In this document: positions 10,190-22,944 of the stretch, piece by piece
Layout: the number at the start of each line of letters is the position of its first letter
Numbering within the stretch: position 1 is the stretch's first letter
Made by a program: the position numbers and the translations under genes
Notes under the pieces: generated by a model
Database searches by the model: none
What the model was told of the DNA's origin: nothing
Seen by the model: only the letters and a program-made list of their open reading frames with translations
NCBI RefSeq assembly: GCF_033118175.1
Contig: NC_083701.1
Coordinates: 52,279,001 to 52,343,000 of the forward strand
DNA from: Dama dama
Lineage: Eukaryota; Chordata; Mammalia; Artiodactyla; Cervidae
Direction: 5' to 3'
DNA: 64,000 nucleotides

Positions 10190-12053
10190 TCACTATTTAA
10201 TCCAGCTTCAATTATTTGTATTATATTTAATCATATTTCCAAGTAATCTCTTACCACCCTGATTTCCTGCTTATTGGCACTGACATTTTAGTCTTTCAAT
10301 ATCTTGCCTAGACTACCAAGATAGTAGTATTAACAGAAGAAGAAATTTCCCTGCTTGCAGTCTTTTATGTATTGTTTCTTCTCTCTTTAATCATACATTT
10401 TCTTCCTTCTTTCCTTCCTTCTTTTCTTTGGTTTGGATAAAAACACATCGGTAACTTCATAGTGACAATCAAACCCCTTATGGTAAGCGAGCCTTTCACA
10501 AGAGGGCTCTCTCTCTATTCCAACCTAACATCCTGTTGTTTCCTTAACCAAAACTACACTTTACACAGAGAAATCAAAGTGTCCTTCAATGAAAACACAC
10601 TTGTCTTTTCTACATCTCTTGATGTGCGCATATTTAAGTGTCTTTCCAATGCGTAAGCCCCATTTATCACCTAAGACATAGGCCAAAGCGTGATTTATAC
10701 TGATAGGACTTCTTGATTTGATAGGATACTAATTGCCCCAAATCTGACATAATGCCAACAAAAGAATGCCTGAGTGAGCTTGCTGCAGAGGATAGGACAA
10801 AGAGTCACTGTGTTGTGTATAAATGCATTTTATTCTGAGCTTTCACTGTACGGTTTCATCTGGCTTCGTAAAAAGATGAGCCTATTTGTAACATGCTACT
10901 TCATATATCATATTTTAATTATTATTAGTTATGTTTATCACATCTGAGAGCCTCTTTGCAGGAAGGGGTGCTCTCATACACTAACAGAGTTTGCATGGTT
11001 GATATTATGACTACTTATCTCACTAAGCAATTGTTGTTTTAACTTTACAGTAGTTAAGTCTGTTGATTATACAAACACAAGATAAACATCATTTCAAGAA
11101 GTTATTTATGACATTTCATCCATCATATTTCTTTTCTCCAGCACTGGCTCACCTTGCTATGATAAACGTTATTTTCTTGAACAAAATCCAACAAAAAGTA
11201 AGTCCTGGAGTACCACCTGGCACTAAACTTCATGATGTGGAATATATGGCAATGAAAAAATTACATTACCTGATGACAATTGTACTTCAGTGGATACATA
11301 CGTAATAGGGCACTCTGAGATTATTTTCTCCAAACTATTTTTCTATAAGCTTTAATATATGTTACTCTAAATACAAGGAAAGAAATGTTTGGAAAAGGTG
11401 AACCTTACCAGATAGATGTGGTAAGAAATGATATATGCCTTCTACTGACAGGAAAGAGAATTGGAACATTTGACGGTTTTAGAAACGAAAGCAACATACC
11501 ACCATAGAATCCTAGATTGTTGGTTTTAAAATAATTTGGGTCAAAATGTATTTCTCCTAAAACTGTAAAGGTTCATTATTTCTCTTTTGTCTTCCAGAAT
11601 CTTTTAGTACACAGAAAACTTCTGGATACATTTTGAGTTTGAATTGTTTGAAGGAACATTATGTTTTGTTGAGGTTTTTTTGATTTTTTTTTTTTTTTTT
11701 GGTTTGTTTTTTCTTAATGATTTTTGCTTGGTTAATTTTTTGTTGTTGTTGTTGGCTATATACTTGGTAAAGATTTTCTCCTTATCCTAGTTATTCTAAA
11801 CTTTGCCTGTAGTCATTGGACCCTTTTCATGAATTTACCATGCATTTTTCTGGTAACTAAACTCTTTTAATTAACTTAATATGTATTACACTACCAAGCT
11901 CATCTTATGTATTTCCTGTCTTGGTCTTAAGATCAGCCTTTTTCTCTTGGTTGCTTTGATATTAAAAACCTAGATCTGAACACTAGTTGTGCTTTTTGCC
12001 TCTCGGGTGTACTTGTTCCTAGGCCCTCTTAGCTGAAAGAGCAAAGACATCAA
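10190..12053. other. Single-copy AT-rich DNA with a T-run
   Basis: No gene recognised. A pyrimidine-rich patch lies at 10,395-10,430 and a T-rich stretch with an 18-T run at about 11,683-11,700, followed by G/T-rich low-complexity sequence to 11,755. An 80-codon open frame at 11,063-11,305 has no family resemblance that I can see. Confidence 0.45.
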
Positions 12054-12074
12054 TTCAGCTCAGATCAGCCACTC

Positions 12075-15000
12075 AGTCGGGTCTTACTCTCTGTGACCCC
12101 ATGGACTGCAGCATGCCAGGCTTCGCTGTCCATTACCAACTCCCAGAGCTTCCTAAATCTCATGTCCATTGAGTTGGTGATGCCATGAAACCATCTCATC
12201 CTGTGTTGTCCCCTTTTCCTCCTTCCTTCAATCTTTCCCAGCATCAGGGTCTTTTCTAATGAGTCAGTTCTTTGCATCAGGTGGCCAAAGTATTGGAACT
12301 TCAGCTTCAGCATCAGTCCTTCCAACGAATATTCAGGACTGATTTTCTTTAGGGTGGACTGGTTTGATCTCCATGCAGTTCAAGAGACTCTCAAGAGTCC
12401 TCTCCAACACTACAGTTCAAAAGCATCAATTCTTTGGCACTTGGCCTTCTTTATGATCCAACCCTCACATCTGAAAGGGTTGTACATAACTACTGGGAAA
12501 ATCATAACTTTGATTTTAAAGACCTTTGTCAGCAAAGTAATGTCTCTGCTTTTTAATATGCTGTCTAGGTTTGTCATAGCTTTTCTTCTAAGGAGCAAGC
12601 ATCTTTTAATTTCATGGCTGCAGTCTTCATCTGCAGTGATTTTCCAGCCCAAGAAAATAAAGTCTCTACTGTTTCCATTGTTTTCTCATCTATTTGTCAT
12701 GAAGTGATGGGAGCAGATATTATGATCTTCGTTTTTTGAATGTAAAGTTTTAAGGCAGTTTTTTTCACTCTTTTCTTTCACTTTCATCAAGAGTTTCTTT
12801 AGTTCCTCTTTGCTTTCTGCCATAAGGGTGGTGTCGTGTACATATCTAAGGTTATTGATATTTCTCCTGGCAGTCTTGATTCCAGCTTGTGCTTCTTCCA
12901 GTCCACCGTTTTTCATGATCTATTCCTCACATAAAGTAAATAAGCAAGGTGACAATATACATCCTTGAGGTACTCCTTTCCCAATTTGGAACCAGTCAGT
13001 TGTTCCATGTCCAGCTCTAAATGTTGCTTCTTGACTTGCATACAGATTTCTCAGGAGGTGGGTCAGGTGGTCTGGTATTTCCATCTCTTAAAATTTTTCC
13101 ACAGTTTGTTGTGATCCACACAGTCAAAGGCTTTGGCATAGTCAATAAAGCAGAAATAGATGTTTTTCTGGAACTCTTGCTTTTTCAGTGATCCAGCAGA
13201 TGTTGGCAATTTGATATCAGGTTCCTCTGCCTTTTCTGAATCCAGCTTGAACATCTGGAAGTTCACGGTTCATGTTCTGTTGAAGCTTGGATTGGAGAAT
13301 TTTGAGCATTTCTTTACTAGTGTGTGAGGTGAATGCAATTGTGCAGTAGTTTGAGCAATCTTTTGTATTGCCTTTCTTTGGGATTGGAATGAAAACTGAC
13401 CTTTTCCAGTCCTGTGGCCACTACTGAGTTTTCCAAATTTGCTGGCATATTGAGTGCAACACTTTCACAGCATCATCTTTTAGGATTTGAAATAGCTCAG
13501 CTGGAATTCCATCTTCTCCTCTAGCTGTGTTCATAGTAATGCTTCCTAAGGCACACTTGACTTCACATTCCAGGATGTCTGGCTCTAGGTGAGTGATCAC
13601 ACCATTGTTATTATCTTGGTCATGAAGATCTTTTTTGAACAGTTCTTCTGTGCATTTTTGCCTTCTCTTCATAGTATCTTCTGCTTCTGTTAGGTCCATA
13701 TCATTTTGGTTGTTTATTGTGCTCATCTTTGCATAAAATGTTCCCTTGGTATATCTCATTTTATTGAAGAGATCTCTAGTCTTTCCCATGCTATTGTTTC
13801 CTCTATTTCTTTGCATTGATTGCTTAGGAAGGCTTTCTTATCTCTCCTTGCTATTCTTTGGAACTCTGCATTCAAATGGGTATATCTTTCCTTTTCTCCT
13901 TTGCCTTTCACATCTTTTCTTTTCTCAGCTATTTGTAAGGCCTCCTCAGACAATCATTTTGCCTGTTTGCATTCTTTTTCTTAGAGATGGTCTTGATCAG
14001 TGCCTCCTGTACAATGTCACAGACCTCCGTCCAAACTTCTTTAGACTTTCTTTCTGTCAGATCTAATCCTTTGAATCTATTTCTCACTTCTACTGTATAA
14101 TCGTAATGGATTTGATTTCGGTTATACCTGCATGATCTAGTGGTTTTCCCCACTTTCTTCAATTTAAGTATGAATTTGGCAATAAGTAGTTCATGATCTG
14201 AGCCACAGTCAGCTCCCAGTCTTCTTTTTGCTGACTGTATAGAGCTACTCCATCTTTGGCTGGAAAGAATACAATCAACTTGATTTCGGCATTGACCATC
14301 TGGTGATGTCCATGTGTATAGTCTTCTCTTCTGTTGTTGGAAGAGGGTGTTTGCTATGACCAGCATATTCTCTTGGCAAAGCTCTGTTAGCCTTTGACCT
14401 GCTTCATTTTGTAATCCATGGCCAAATTTGCCTGTTTCTCCAGGTATCTCTTGACTTCCTACTTTTGCATTCCAGTCCCCTATAATGAAAAGGACATCTT
14501 TTTTGGGTGTTAGTTCTAAAAGGTCTTTGTAGGTCTTCCTATAACCATTCAGCTTCAGCTTCTTTAAGCATTACTGGTTAGGGCATAGACTTCAATTACT
14601 GTGATATTGAATGTTTTGCCTTGGAAACGAACAGAGATCATTCTGTCGTTTTTGAGATTGCAGCAAAGTACTGCATTTCAGACTCTTTTGTTGACTATGA
14701 TGGCTATTCCATTTCTTCTTAGGTATTCTTGCCTTCAGTAGTAGATATAATGGTCATCTGAGTTAAATTCACCCATTCCAGTCCATTTTAGTTAGCTGCT
14801 TCCTAAAATGTTGACGTTCACTCTTGCCATCTCCTATTTGACCACTTCTAATTTGCCTTGATGCGTTGACCTAACATTCCAGGTTCCTATGCCATATTGC
14901 CCTCTACAGCATTGGACTTTACTTCCATCACCATTCACATCCACAACTAGGTGTTGTTTTTGCTTTGACTCCGTCTCTTCCTTCTTTCTGGAATTATTTC

Positions 15001-15080
15001 TTTACTGAACTCCACTAGCATATTGGGCACCGACTGACCTGGGGAGTCCATCTTTCAGTGTCCTATCTTTTTGCCTTTTC
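12075..15080 (-). pseudogene. BovB endonuclease/reverse transcriptase, decayed
   Basis: This is the remnant of the roughly 1000-codon BovB polyprotein: an apurinic-type endonuclease followed by an RTE-clade reverse transcriptase that performs target-primed reverse transcription in the nucleus. The likely start is the MKRQ methionine at 15,078-15,080. Endonuclease signatures are visible in antisense: GDWNAKVGSQ at about 14,448-14,486 and GSDHE at about 14,191-14,207. These keep the D, N and SDH residues typical of the fold. The RT core follows with FCFIDYAKAFDCVDHNKL at about 13,105-13,160. The catalytic YADD box, however, reads YVHD at about 12,840, which loses the first catalytic aspartate. 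Numerous stops and frameshifts break the frame into pieces (13,929-14,366, 13,756-13,953, 13,421-13,816, 13,063-13,266, 12,686-12,916, 12,065-12,325). It is dead as an enzyme. Confidence 0.9.
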
Positions 15081-16125
15081 ATACTGTCCATGGGATTCTC
15101 AAGGCAAGAATATTGAAATGGTTTGCCATTCCCTCCTCCAGTGTACCACGTTTTGTCAGAACTCTCCACCATGACCCGTCCATCTTGGTTGGCCCTACAC
15201 GGCATGGCTCATAGTTTCATTGAGTTGGACAAGGCTTGGTCCATGTGATCAGATTGACTAGTTTTCTGTGATTGTGGTTTTCATTCTGTCTGCCCTCTGA
15301 CGCAGAAAGATAAGAGGCTTATGGAAGGTTCCTCATGGGAGAGACTGACTGAGGGGGAACCTGGGTCTTGTTCTAATGGGTGGGGCCATGCCGAGTAAAT
15401 CTTGAATCCCATTGTCTGTTGATGGGTGGGGCTGTGTTCCCTCCTGTTGTTTGACCTGAGGCTAGTCTATGGAGGAGGTAAGGAAGATAATGGCAAAGCT
15501 CTTCAGAAGGTCCCATGCAGGCAGTACTGCACTCAGTGCTCCCACCAGGTAGCAGGGCACTGCCAACCCATGGCTCTGCCGGAAAGTCCTGCACATTCAC
15601 GAAGTCTGGGCCAGTCTCTTGTGGGATCACTGTTCCTTTCTCCTGGGTCCTGGCGTGCATAAGGTTTTGTTTGTGCCCTTCAAGAGTCTGTTTCTGCAGT
15701 CCTATGTAAGTTCTGGCAGCTCCATGGTGGGTTAATGGCGACCTCCTCTAAGAGGGTTTATGCCATACCCAGGTCTACTGCACCCAGAGCCTCTGCCCTT
15801 GCAGCAGTCCACTGCTGACCTGTACCTCCACAGGAGACACTCAAACAGAGTTCTGGCTCTGTCTCTGTGGGGTCTTTGGGTCCTGGTGCACACAAGATTT
15901 GTTTGAGACTTCTGGGCATCTCTGCAGGGTATGGAGTTTGATTTTAAAGATGATATCACCCCTCCTACCATCTTGCTGGGGCTTCTCCTTTGCCCTTGGA
16001 TGTGGGGTATCTTTTTGTGGTGGGATCCAACATTCTCCTGTTGATGGTTGTTCAGCGAGTTGTAATTTTGGAGTTCTCTCAGGAGAAGATGAGCGTATGC
16101 TCTTCTCCTCCACCATCTTGGAACT
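15081..16125 (-). promoter_or_regulatory. Putative BovB 5' leader/promoter region
   Basis: An upstream, GC-richer segment of about 1 kb precedes the BovB start codon. It is the only sizeable GC-rich patch in the window. LINE leaders usually carry an internal Pol II promoter, so this is the best candidate for a transcription start in the window. No TATA box or tested site can be pointed to. Overlapping open frames on both strands (for example 15,426-15,662 and 15,841-16,116) reflect base composition, not genes. Confidence 0.45.
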
Positions 16126-17905
16126 GATGTAATAGCTTATTGGTATTCAAATCATACTGTATCTTCTAGATATAAAAATAATCCCTCAGTTTGAGTTAGA
16201 TTCTCCATGCTAAAAAGCCTGTTTGATTTTCTAACTTTGCCTTCCTTGGTGGGATAAAATATAATTTCAATTCAAGCTATTCTATTTCTATGTTTTGAAA
16301 TGAGGTTTTAAAAATCAGCACACGCTACGAAGTCTTTGTTCTTTTTTTGAAATGTTGATGCTGGCTACTTTCATTATTGCTCAGATTTCATACTCCCTCT
16401 TATAAGTTTAGCAGCTGCTTATATAATTAGGAAATTGTCAAAGGTGTCAGGTCTTTCTCCTCTTCTTGTCTATTTTTCATTCAGAATAGGACAGAGAGAG
16501 AATGTACAGTCACTTCACTGTCTATTTTTGTGTCCTCAATGATTTCCCTAAGTGCAGGAGGTTCTGTGTGATAGCTCTAAAGGTGATTTTTTAGACTATA
16601 GTTTTCCTATATAAATTTTTTATCACTTTTTCACTACCTACTCTTATTTGAATATCAACCATCCTTCACCATTTATTACAAGCCTTTTCTTTTTATTTTA
16701 TTTGTGATGATTCTACCTCACCCTTGCAAGGATGGAGAGAATGCTCAGTAAACTTATTAAAAAATAAATTAGATCCTACTAAATAGAATCACTACTTTGA
16801 CTTAATTTTTGCTACTCTGACATTGCTTGGCTAAAACTAACATTGTGCTTTTTAAAAAAATTTAGTATCAAATATATATAAAAATAGGCTGTATCCAGCA
16901 GTAATAGAGTAAATTGATGTTTACATATTAATTCTTTCCTTTGGCTTTTCTTTTCATCAAAAGAAGCTTAAATTTTAGCTTGGTCAAATTATACCATGGA
17001 TTAGGAAATCTAATTGCCATAAATAATTCCATAAATTTCAAGAAATTTTGCCACTCAGAAAATTATTGTTTAAAAATATATTAGGCAGTCCAACACTTGA
17101 AAGACTACCTCAAAATAGCATTAAGATGAAGTTAATCACTTTATAATGTATAATATATCATAATCCCATTGCAAGCATGTAAATTAAACCCATTCAAAAA
17201 ATACAGTTGAAATTTTTATTTTGTCTCTGCATATTCCCTCAACAGTTAATATCAGTTATAATTTTCTCTTTGGTGATTGTATGAGTCTTTGAGATCATTG
17301 TAGAGATTTTAAACTAGGCTAATATTTGATACAGCTCTGTGGTCAGTATAATTCAAATGATTTTTGATTTATCAAATCCATAGCAGAAGGAATCTATTTA
17401 AGAAAGTAAAAAGATCAATTAAAGATAATAATATTGTCTATAAATCATAAAATCAGTTTTTAATTGTGCTTAATCAGTTGCTGAATCATCAGGATCAAGT
17501 ACTATATGCTGATTATAAAAAGAAAGAAAATATATGGATATTATTCTTAAGGAATTTGTATTCTAGAGAAGATGAAAAATAATTAATGATAAAAGATATT
17601 TTCTGAGTAGAGTTGTAGTCAGAACACTAAAGAAGTGTAGTCAGAGAATATGTCTTGAGAATCAATCACTTGAGTAGAGACTTAGCAGGAAGAATTGTAG
17701 TTTTCCTGGAGTCCACGGAAGCGAAAAAAATTCCAGGTAGATATATTGGTATATGCAAACTTAGTAAAAACTGACTATTTGCTGAGATATATAATAGTTT
17801 AGAAACTTTTGTTTTGTTTCAGAATCTAGTGATTTCTTTGTTTTTGTTTTTTTCTTTGTTTTTTATTTGTTTTTGATTTTAAAGGGTGGAAGAACTGATG
17901 GATAT
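16126..17905. other. AT-rich single-copy DNA and old repeat traces
   Basis: No gene. The part from about 17,500 to 17,720 looks like a very old interspersed repeat, but I cannot name the family. A T-rich stretch at 17,835-17,880 precedes the next BovB. Confidence 0.4.
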
Positions 17906-18716
17906 GTTGTCGTTGTTCAGTCACTAATCATGTCCAACTCTTTGTGACCCCATGAACTGACCCCATGAGTGCCAGGTTTCTCTGTCCATCAATATCTCCC
18001 TGAGATTGCTTAAACTCATGTTCATTGAGTCAGTGATGCCATCCAGCCTTCCCATCCTCTGTCAACCCCTTCTCCTCTTGCCCTCAATTTTCCCTAGCAT
18101 CAGAGTCTTCTCCAGTGAGTCAGCTCTTCACATCAGGTAGCCAAAGTATTGGAGCTTCAGCTTCAGCATCAGTCCTTCCAGTGAATATTCAGGACTGATT
18201 TCCTTTAGGATGGGTGGATTTGATCTCCTTGCAGACCAAGGACTCTCAAGAGTCTTCTCCAATATTACAGTTCAAGAGCATCGATTCTTCAGCACCCAGC
18301 TTTCTTTATTGTCCAGCTCTCACACCCATACATGACTACTGGAAAAACCATAGATTTGACTATAAAGACCTTTGTAGGCAAAGTCATGTTTCTGCTTTTT
18401 AATATGCTGTCTAGGTTTGTCATTGCTTTTCTTTCAAGGAGCAAGCATCTTTTAATTTCATGACTGCAGTCACCATCCACAGTGATTTTGGAGCTGAAGA
18501 AAATAAAGTCTCTCACTCTTTCCATCATATCCCCATCTATTTGCCATGAAGTGATGGGACCAGATGCCATGATCTTCGTTTTTTGAATGTTGAGTTTTTA
18601 GCCAGTTTTTTCACTCTGCTCTTTCACTTTCATCAAGAGGCTCTTTAGTTCCTCTTCAGTTTCTGCCACTAAAGTGGTATCATCTGCATATCTGAGGTTG
18701 TTGATATTTCTCCTGG
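17906..18716 (-). mobile_element. BovB LINE, 5'-truncated, reverse orientation
   Basis: The antisense BovB 3' end begins at TTGTCGTTGTTCAGTCAC. A small duplication, GACCCCATGA twice at 17,947-17,970, follows. It then continues through the C-terminal RT region and stops just past the catalytic box. The antisense of 18,670-18,690 would encode an unaltered YADD, but the frame is interrupted. A 93-codon open piece remains at 18,289-18,570. Six shared bases (TGGATA) at both edges are too few to call a target-site duplication. Confidence 0.92.
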
Positions 18717-19439
18717 ATAATTATTAGTAATTGAGAAAAAAGAGAAGGACACATGTATATTTGTGTAATGCAAAGAAATTGAAAATTTACCCTTTAAGAA
18801 GTTCATAGTCACTGAAAGTATCTTTGTCAGATTTTCATTTCTGTGTGCCATAAATATCACATTGGTGGGAATGTTGAGGATGAGCTCCAGAGGGATTAGC
18901 TAGAGGCATTAACTTCTTGGTAGTCTATTGTTTAGGACTGGAAGCTGCTAAATGAATCCTGGAAAGAGAGATGATGAATGTTTGCAGTATGCCAGTGTAA
19001 GCAGGAACAGAGAGAAAAAGACTTAGGGAAGACAATTTGAAGGTAAAATAAAGACAGTGATTGATGGGGTATTTATTGTGAATGAAGATTTCAGGAAAAA
19101 TGTTAAATATCTGGTCCTTAAGTTTTTGGAGATAACCCAAAATAATCCCTCATGAATCATGTTCATGAGGAATAGAGAAGAAGGGCCTACATGACAGTTT
19201 AGTTTATTTTACCCTGTGAAACCAGCAGAGGGACTGATTTTAGAAAGTTAGATATGGCAGGGTTAGTAAAAACAGCAAGCATTTGTTAAGACTCTTTCCA
19301 TGTATAGATATTTTCAAAGTTTAGGACCTTCCATAAAATGAGGATACATATGTTTTTTTTCTCAATTTATATTTAGAAAAGCAATATATCATGTAACTAT
19401 TTATGACAAACTGTTGATTTTTAATTATTGTTTAGAAAT
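18717..19439. other. Single-copy DNA
   Basis: No gene or nameable repeat was seen. Confidence 0.45.
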
Positions 19440-19770
19440 ACAATTGTAATACAACAGTTTATAATCGTAGGTCAGGGTGAAATTCTGCTGGTCTCGGTGG
19501 GGCTTAGATCAGCTAGTTGCCTTAGACTACTGAACTGGGAAAACTGACCTCAGTGCCCAGGTCTCTCACCTTCTCTTGAGACAAGCAGGTTAGACTGGGG
19601 CATAACCTTCTTTTTATGATGGCAGAAGCACAAGCCCACATATATAATTGATTTTCAAAACTCTGCTGATGTCACGTTTGCTATGCTTACCCCTGCATTG
19701 GCTATAGCAGATCACATGGCCAAGTTGAGGTGAAGAAAATCATTCCTCACTTACCAAAGGACATAAGGAG
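19440..19770. other. Possible ancient MER-type repeat
   Basis: Phrases such as AATTCTGCTGGTCTCGGTGG, GGCTATAGCAGATCACATGGCC and GAGACAAGCAGGTTAGACTGG resemble a widely dispersed old mammalian repeat. I cannot name the family with confidence. There is no open frame. Confidence 0.35.
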
Positions 19771-19849
19771 TGAAAACTTGGAGTTGTTAGTGTAATTATT
19801 CTGCTGTGGGTAGGACACTCCATTTGTCAAGATTTTAAACTCTGTAGAT

Positions 19850-20030
19850 AGAATTCCTGGGTACACATCCTGCCTCTACCATGAGCTCTGTTACTTTATG
19901 CAAATTACTAACACATCTAAGCCTGTTTCTTTATTTTAATAAATGGACCTATCAAGACTATTTATATAGTTAATAGATATATATGTTTGAGCCCAATACA
20001 TATCATAAAAGGCATATTCAAATTTTTAAC
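19850..20030 (-). mobile_element. MIR SINE fragment, reverse orientation
   Basis: The order is CCTGGGTACACATCCTGCCTC, then CTCTGTTACTTTATGCAAATTAC, then TAAGCCTGTTTCTTTATTTT. This fits antisense MIR (the 'unable to ... tgtgacc ... cctcagtttcctcat' layout), heavily diverged. Confidence 0.55.
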
Positions 20031-20286
20031 TATCATTAATAATGTTATTCCATAAGTATAGAAGTTGAGGTTGATAGGGTTTACATTTTTAATAATAAAA
20101 TTTCGCATTCGTAATATGCATTGAAATAAGTGCTTGATGAAGAAACGCAGATTACCTGACTTCGAATTTCAGTTTCTTTCTTTGCCATCCTCTATCACTA
20201 CATGAAAATCATTAAGCATGATCACCACAGACAATATAAATATTCTTAAGAAAGTATTATATCTTAAAGCAGTATTATTTGGGCTA

Positions 20287-20609
20287 TGGGATCCAACCAG
20301 TCCATCCTAAAGGAGATAAGTCCTGGGTGTTCATTGGAAGGACTGATGTTGAAGCTGAAACTCCAATACTTTGGCCACCTGATGCAAAGAGCTGACTCAT
20401 TGGAAAAGACCCTGATGCTGGGAAAGATTGAGGGCAGGAGGAGAAGGGGACAACAGAGGATGAAATGGTTGGATGGCATCACTGACTGGATGGACATGGG
20501 TTTGGGTGGACTCCGGTAGTTGGTGATAGACAGGGAGGCCTGGCATGCTGCAGTTCACAGGGTCGCAAAGAGTCGGACACAACTGAGCTACTGAACTGAA
20601 CTGAACTGA
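20287..20609 (+). mobile_element. BovB LINE 3' end
   Basis: A forward BovB end starting within the ...GGATCCAACCAGTCCATCC segment and finishing at CTGAACTGAACTGAACTGAT with a short A-run. It is 5'-truncated. A 77-codon open frame (20,286-20,519) is the C-terminal RT tail, including LEGLMLKLKLQYFGHLM. It carries no catalytic core, so it is not functional. Confidence 0.93.
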
Positions 20610-21964
20610 TAAAAAAATTAAGGTTAGGAAAAAATTTGATATCTACCACTGAGTATTTAATTTTCATTGAAATGTAATTTGTTAATGTGAAATAAATAGC
20701 ACATTGGCTTAAGTATAATAAATTAAGTTCAATAAATGACCCAAACTAAAGTAGATATTTTATATCCAAGTTGGTGTGGATTACTGATCAAACATTATAA
20801 TTACATTTTAAAGCTTAAACTCTAATACTGAATGCCATCTAGAATGACTTGCAAAGGGAAATTGTGGCAACCAATTTATCTTAATGACATTGTGTTACTT
20901 TAACATAAGGAATACTGTGTAAAAGCATAAAGTCACCACTTTTAAGATACCCATATATAAGCTGGAAATTCTTACAACAGACATTTAAGATTATTTTAAG
21001 GAATGCATATAGCAACCAGGGCCTTCTAACAGAAAAGAAGTTTTTTGTAGAAACATGCCAGTCTCAATTTTTTATTATGTCTGACACTATTCCATATGTT
21101 CAGAGCTCATAATTCTGAAAGAAATTTGACAAATAGTTTGCTAGCTATACATGGATTGGTTCTGACTTTTGAATAAAACTTCCTTGGCCATGGCAAATTC
21201 TTAAATACAATTTATCCGCATGTAGCAGGTGAGTGATTTAGTAGACAAATTGTCAGGATTTTGGTCTCTGCTGTTTCAGCTATTTATCCTTCAGGGATAA
21301 ATAAACTGTGTCTCTTCCTTGGGCACTTACCTCTAACATTCTTCCTAAAGTAATTAGAGCGAAGAATATATTTTATTTTTGATTCTTGTGAAAATAGCCT
21401 CATTATCATCACATGCAGTACAAATGGTGTCATTTTATTTTTGCTTCTGTATCTGAAGATACCTGAATTTAAATAGAAGTAGCTATGTACCATGGGGTTT
21501 TCTAAAGTTCCCTTGTCATGCTCAAAGGATTTCAAGCTAAAATTGAAAATGTAGAGTACTTGCTAAATACTACTGAGATTTATCAGCCTATGTAGTTTTA
21601 TGTACATTTCTAACATTATTTGAGGTTTCTAGTGCTTTATTTATCTGTAAAACTAATGATATAATTCAAACTTTAAAATTTTGAATGAATGTATCTAAAG
21701 CAAATGTGTTTATTTCTTTATTTTGTAATTAATCCATTCCATGAAGTATGCTGCTAGAATAAGAGGCAATTTTTAGAGCATGCACTCTGAACCAACTTTA
21801 TTTACTTTTTCTTATGAAAATACTTGTTTGAATGTTTGATCTATTAATAGAAAATTAACTAATGTGCATTACTAGCTCTATGTGTGTATGAACAAAAAAA
21901 AAAAATAGAGAGATGCGGAGGGGAGAAATATAACAAGAAGGAGAGAGATAATGAAAATAATAAA
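20610..21964. other. AT-rich single-copy DNA
   Basis: No gene and no repeat recognised. An A-run lies near 21,890-21,903, next to a GA-rich patch at 21,905-21,950. Confidence 0.5.
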
Positions 21965-22180
21965 TATCACTATGTAGCAGTTAATATGTGTTAGGCACTA
22001 TTCTAGCATGTGTTTTAATTCAATTAAAACATGTTTATAATCTTACGAAGGTACCAGTATTATTCCCATTTGCCAAATGAGGAAACTAGTCACACAAAGT
22101 TAAGTGACTTGACGAAGTTCACTCAGGTAGTTAATATCCAACAGAATTTGGCTCTTAACTATAGTGTTTTATTCAGTGTT
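21965..22180 (+). mobile_element. MIR SINE
   Basis: A good match to the sense MIR layout: TAATATGTGTTAGGCACTATTC, then CCATTTGCCAAATGAGGAAACT, then AAGTTAAGTGACTTGACGAAG. The MIR core and both flanks are recognisable, making it one of the better-kept ancient SINEs here. Confidence 0.75.
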
Positions 22181-22515
22181 CCAAGATAGGGTGAGGGAGA
22201 GATAAAGGCTACAGCACAGTAGCCTACAGATGCAGTGCATTTAATGGCTCAGTTATTTAAGATGTAAGACTCACGCTATTACATCTCCATCTCCTCTTCT
22301 AACAATTATTAGCCCATCCAATCCCTGACAATAAACTTAACTGGTTTACTGTGAACAAGCTCTTCAGATTTACCAGACAACATGACAGCCTGCAAACAAT
22401 ATGAGGCACAGAGTAAAAGAACAGACTTTTGTCATCACCTGTTATCTCTGTGATTTTCTGGAAAGCAAGTTTTGAAAATATATCTGTGTATTTGGAAATA
22501 AATGTGTATATTTTG

Positions 22516-22682
22516 GGCTTACCTGGTGACTCAGATGGTAAAGAATCTGCCCGCAATGAGAGATACCCCTGTTCGATCCCTGAGTCAGGAGTATCCCCTG
22601 GAATAAGAAATGGCAACCCACTCCAGTATGCTTGCTTGGAGAATTCTGTGGACAGAGGAGGCTGGCGGACTGAGCTAAACAA
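22516..22682 (+). mobile_element. Bov-tA SINE with internal deletion
   Basis: The head and body are normal (GGCTTACCTGGTGACTCAG to GAGAATTCTGTGGACAGAGG). At GGCTGGCGG the sequence then jumps straight to ACTGAGCTAAAC. About 35 bp that other copies have between these points (the GTCCATGGGG and GAGTCGGACACG section) are missing, so it is a post-insertion or source-copy deletion. Confidence 0.88.
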
Positions 22683-22944
22683 AAGCACTGGGTCTTTCAA
22701 CAGGAAGAGTTCAATTAAAGTCATATCAAAACAGGAAATTCATGGTTCATCTCTTTAAAAAAAATTTTGATTTGACATAGATGAGAGCATTTGTACATAC
22801 CAGTGACTTGCAATGTAAACTGCAGAGTAATTTCTCTACATATGTAGCCTCAGGCACTTCCAAATTCTAACCTGGTTTTCTACCCAGTAACACAGTATCT
22901 CCATCTCCCTATATTATCTTGTTACTCTCAACTGAAGAGGGGAA

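Larger units (their letters stand above)
12054..16125 (-). mobile_element. Near-full-length BovB LINE
   Basis: The longest BovB here, about 4.07 kb on the minus strand. Its 3' terminus is at the left (TTCAGCTCAGATCAGCC). Going leftward from the 5' side come a leader of about 1 kb (15,081-16,125), an amino-terminal and endonuclease region, reverse transcriptase, and a C-terminal region. The leader is clearly GC-richer than its surroundings. It starts, in element sense, with a CCAAGATGGTGGAGGAGAAG-type motif seen at the start of many LINE transcripts. No target-site duplication was evident. I assign the leader to BovB because it is contiguous and on the same strand. A fused older LTR or L1 leader is the alternative for the part beyond about 15,330. 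Confidence 0.85.

Noticed and set aside
13746..14066. 106-codon plus-strand frame, hydrophobic, looks like a membrane protein
   Set aside because: It is the antisense of the BovB endonuclease/RT linker. T-rich antisense strands give leucine/phenylalanine-rich frames.
15373..16132. Several overlapping open frames on both strands
   Set aside because: They lie in the GC-richer BovB leader, where stop codons are rare. No protein family is recognisable and both strands are open at once.
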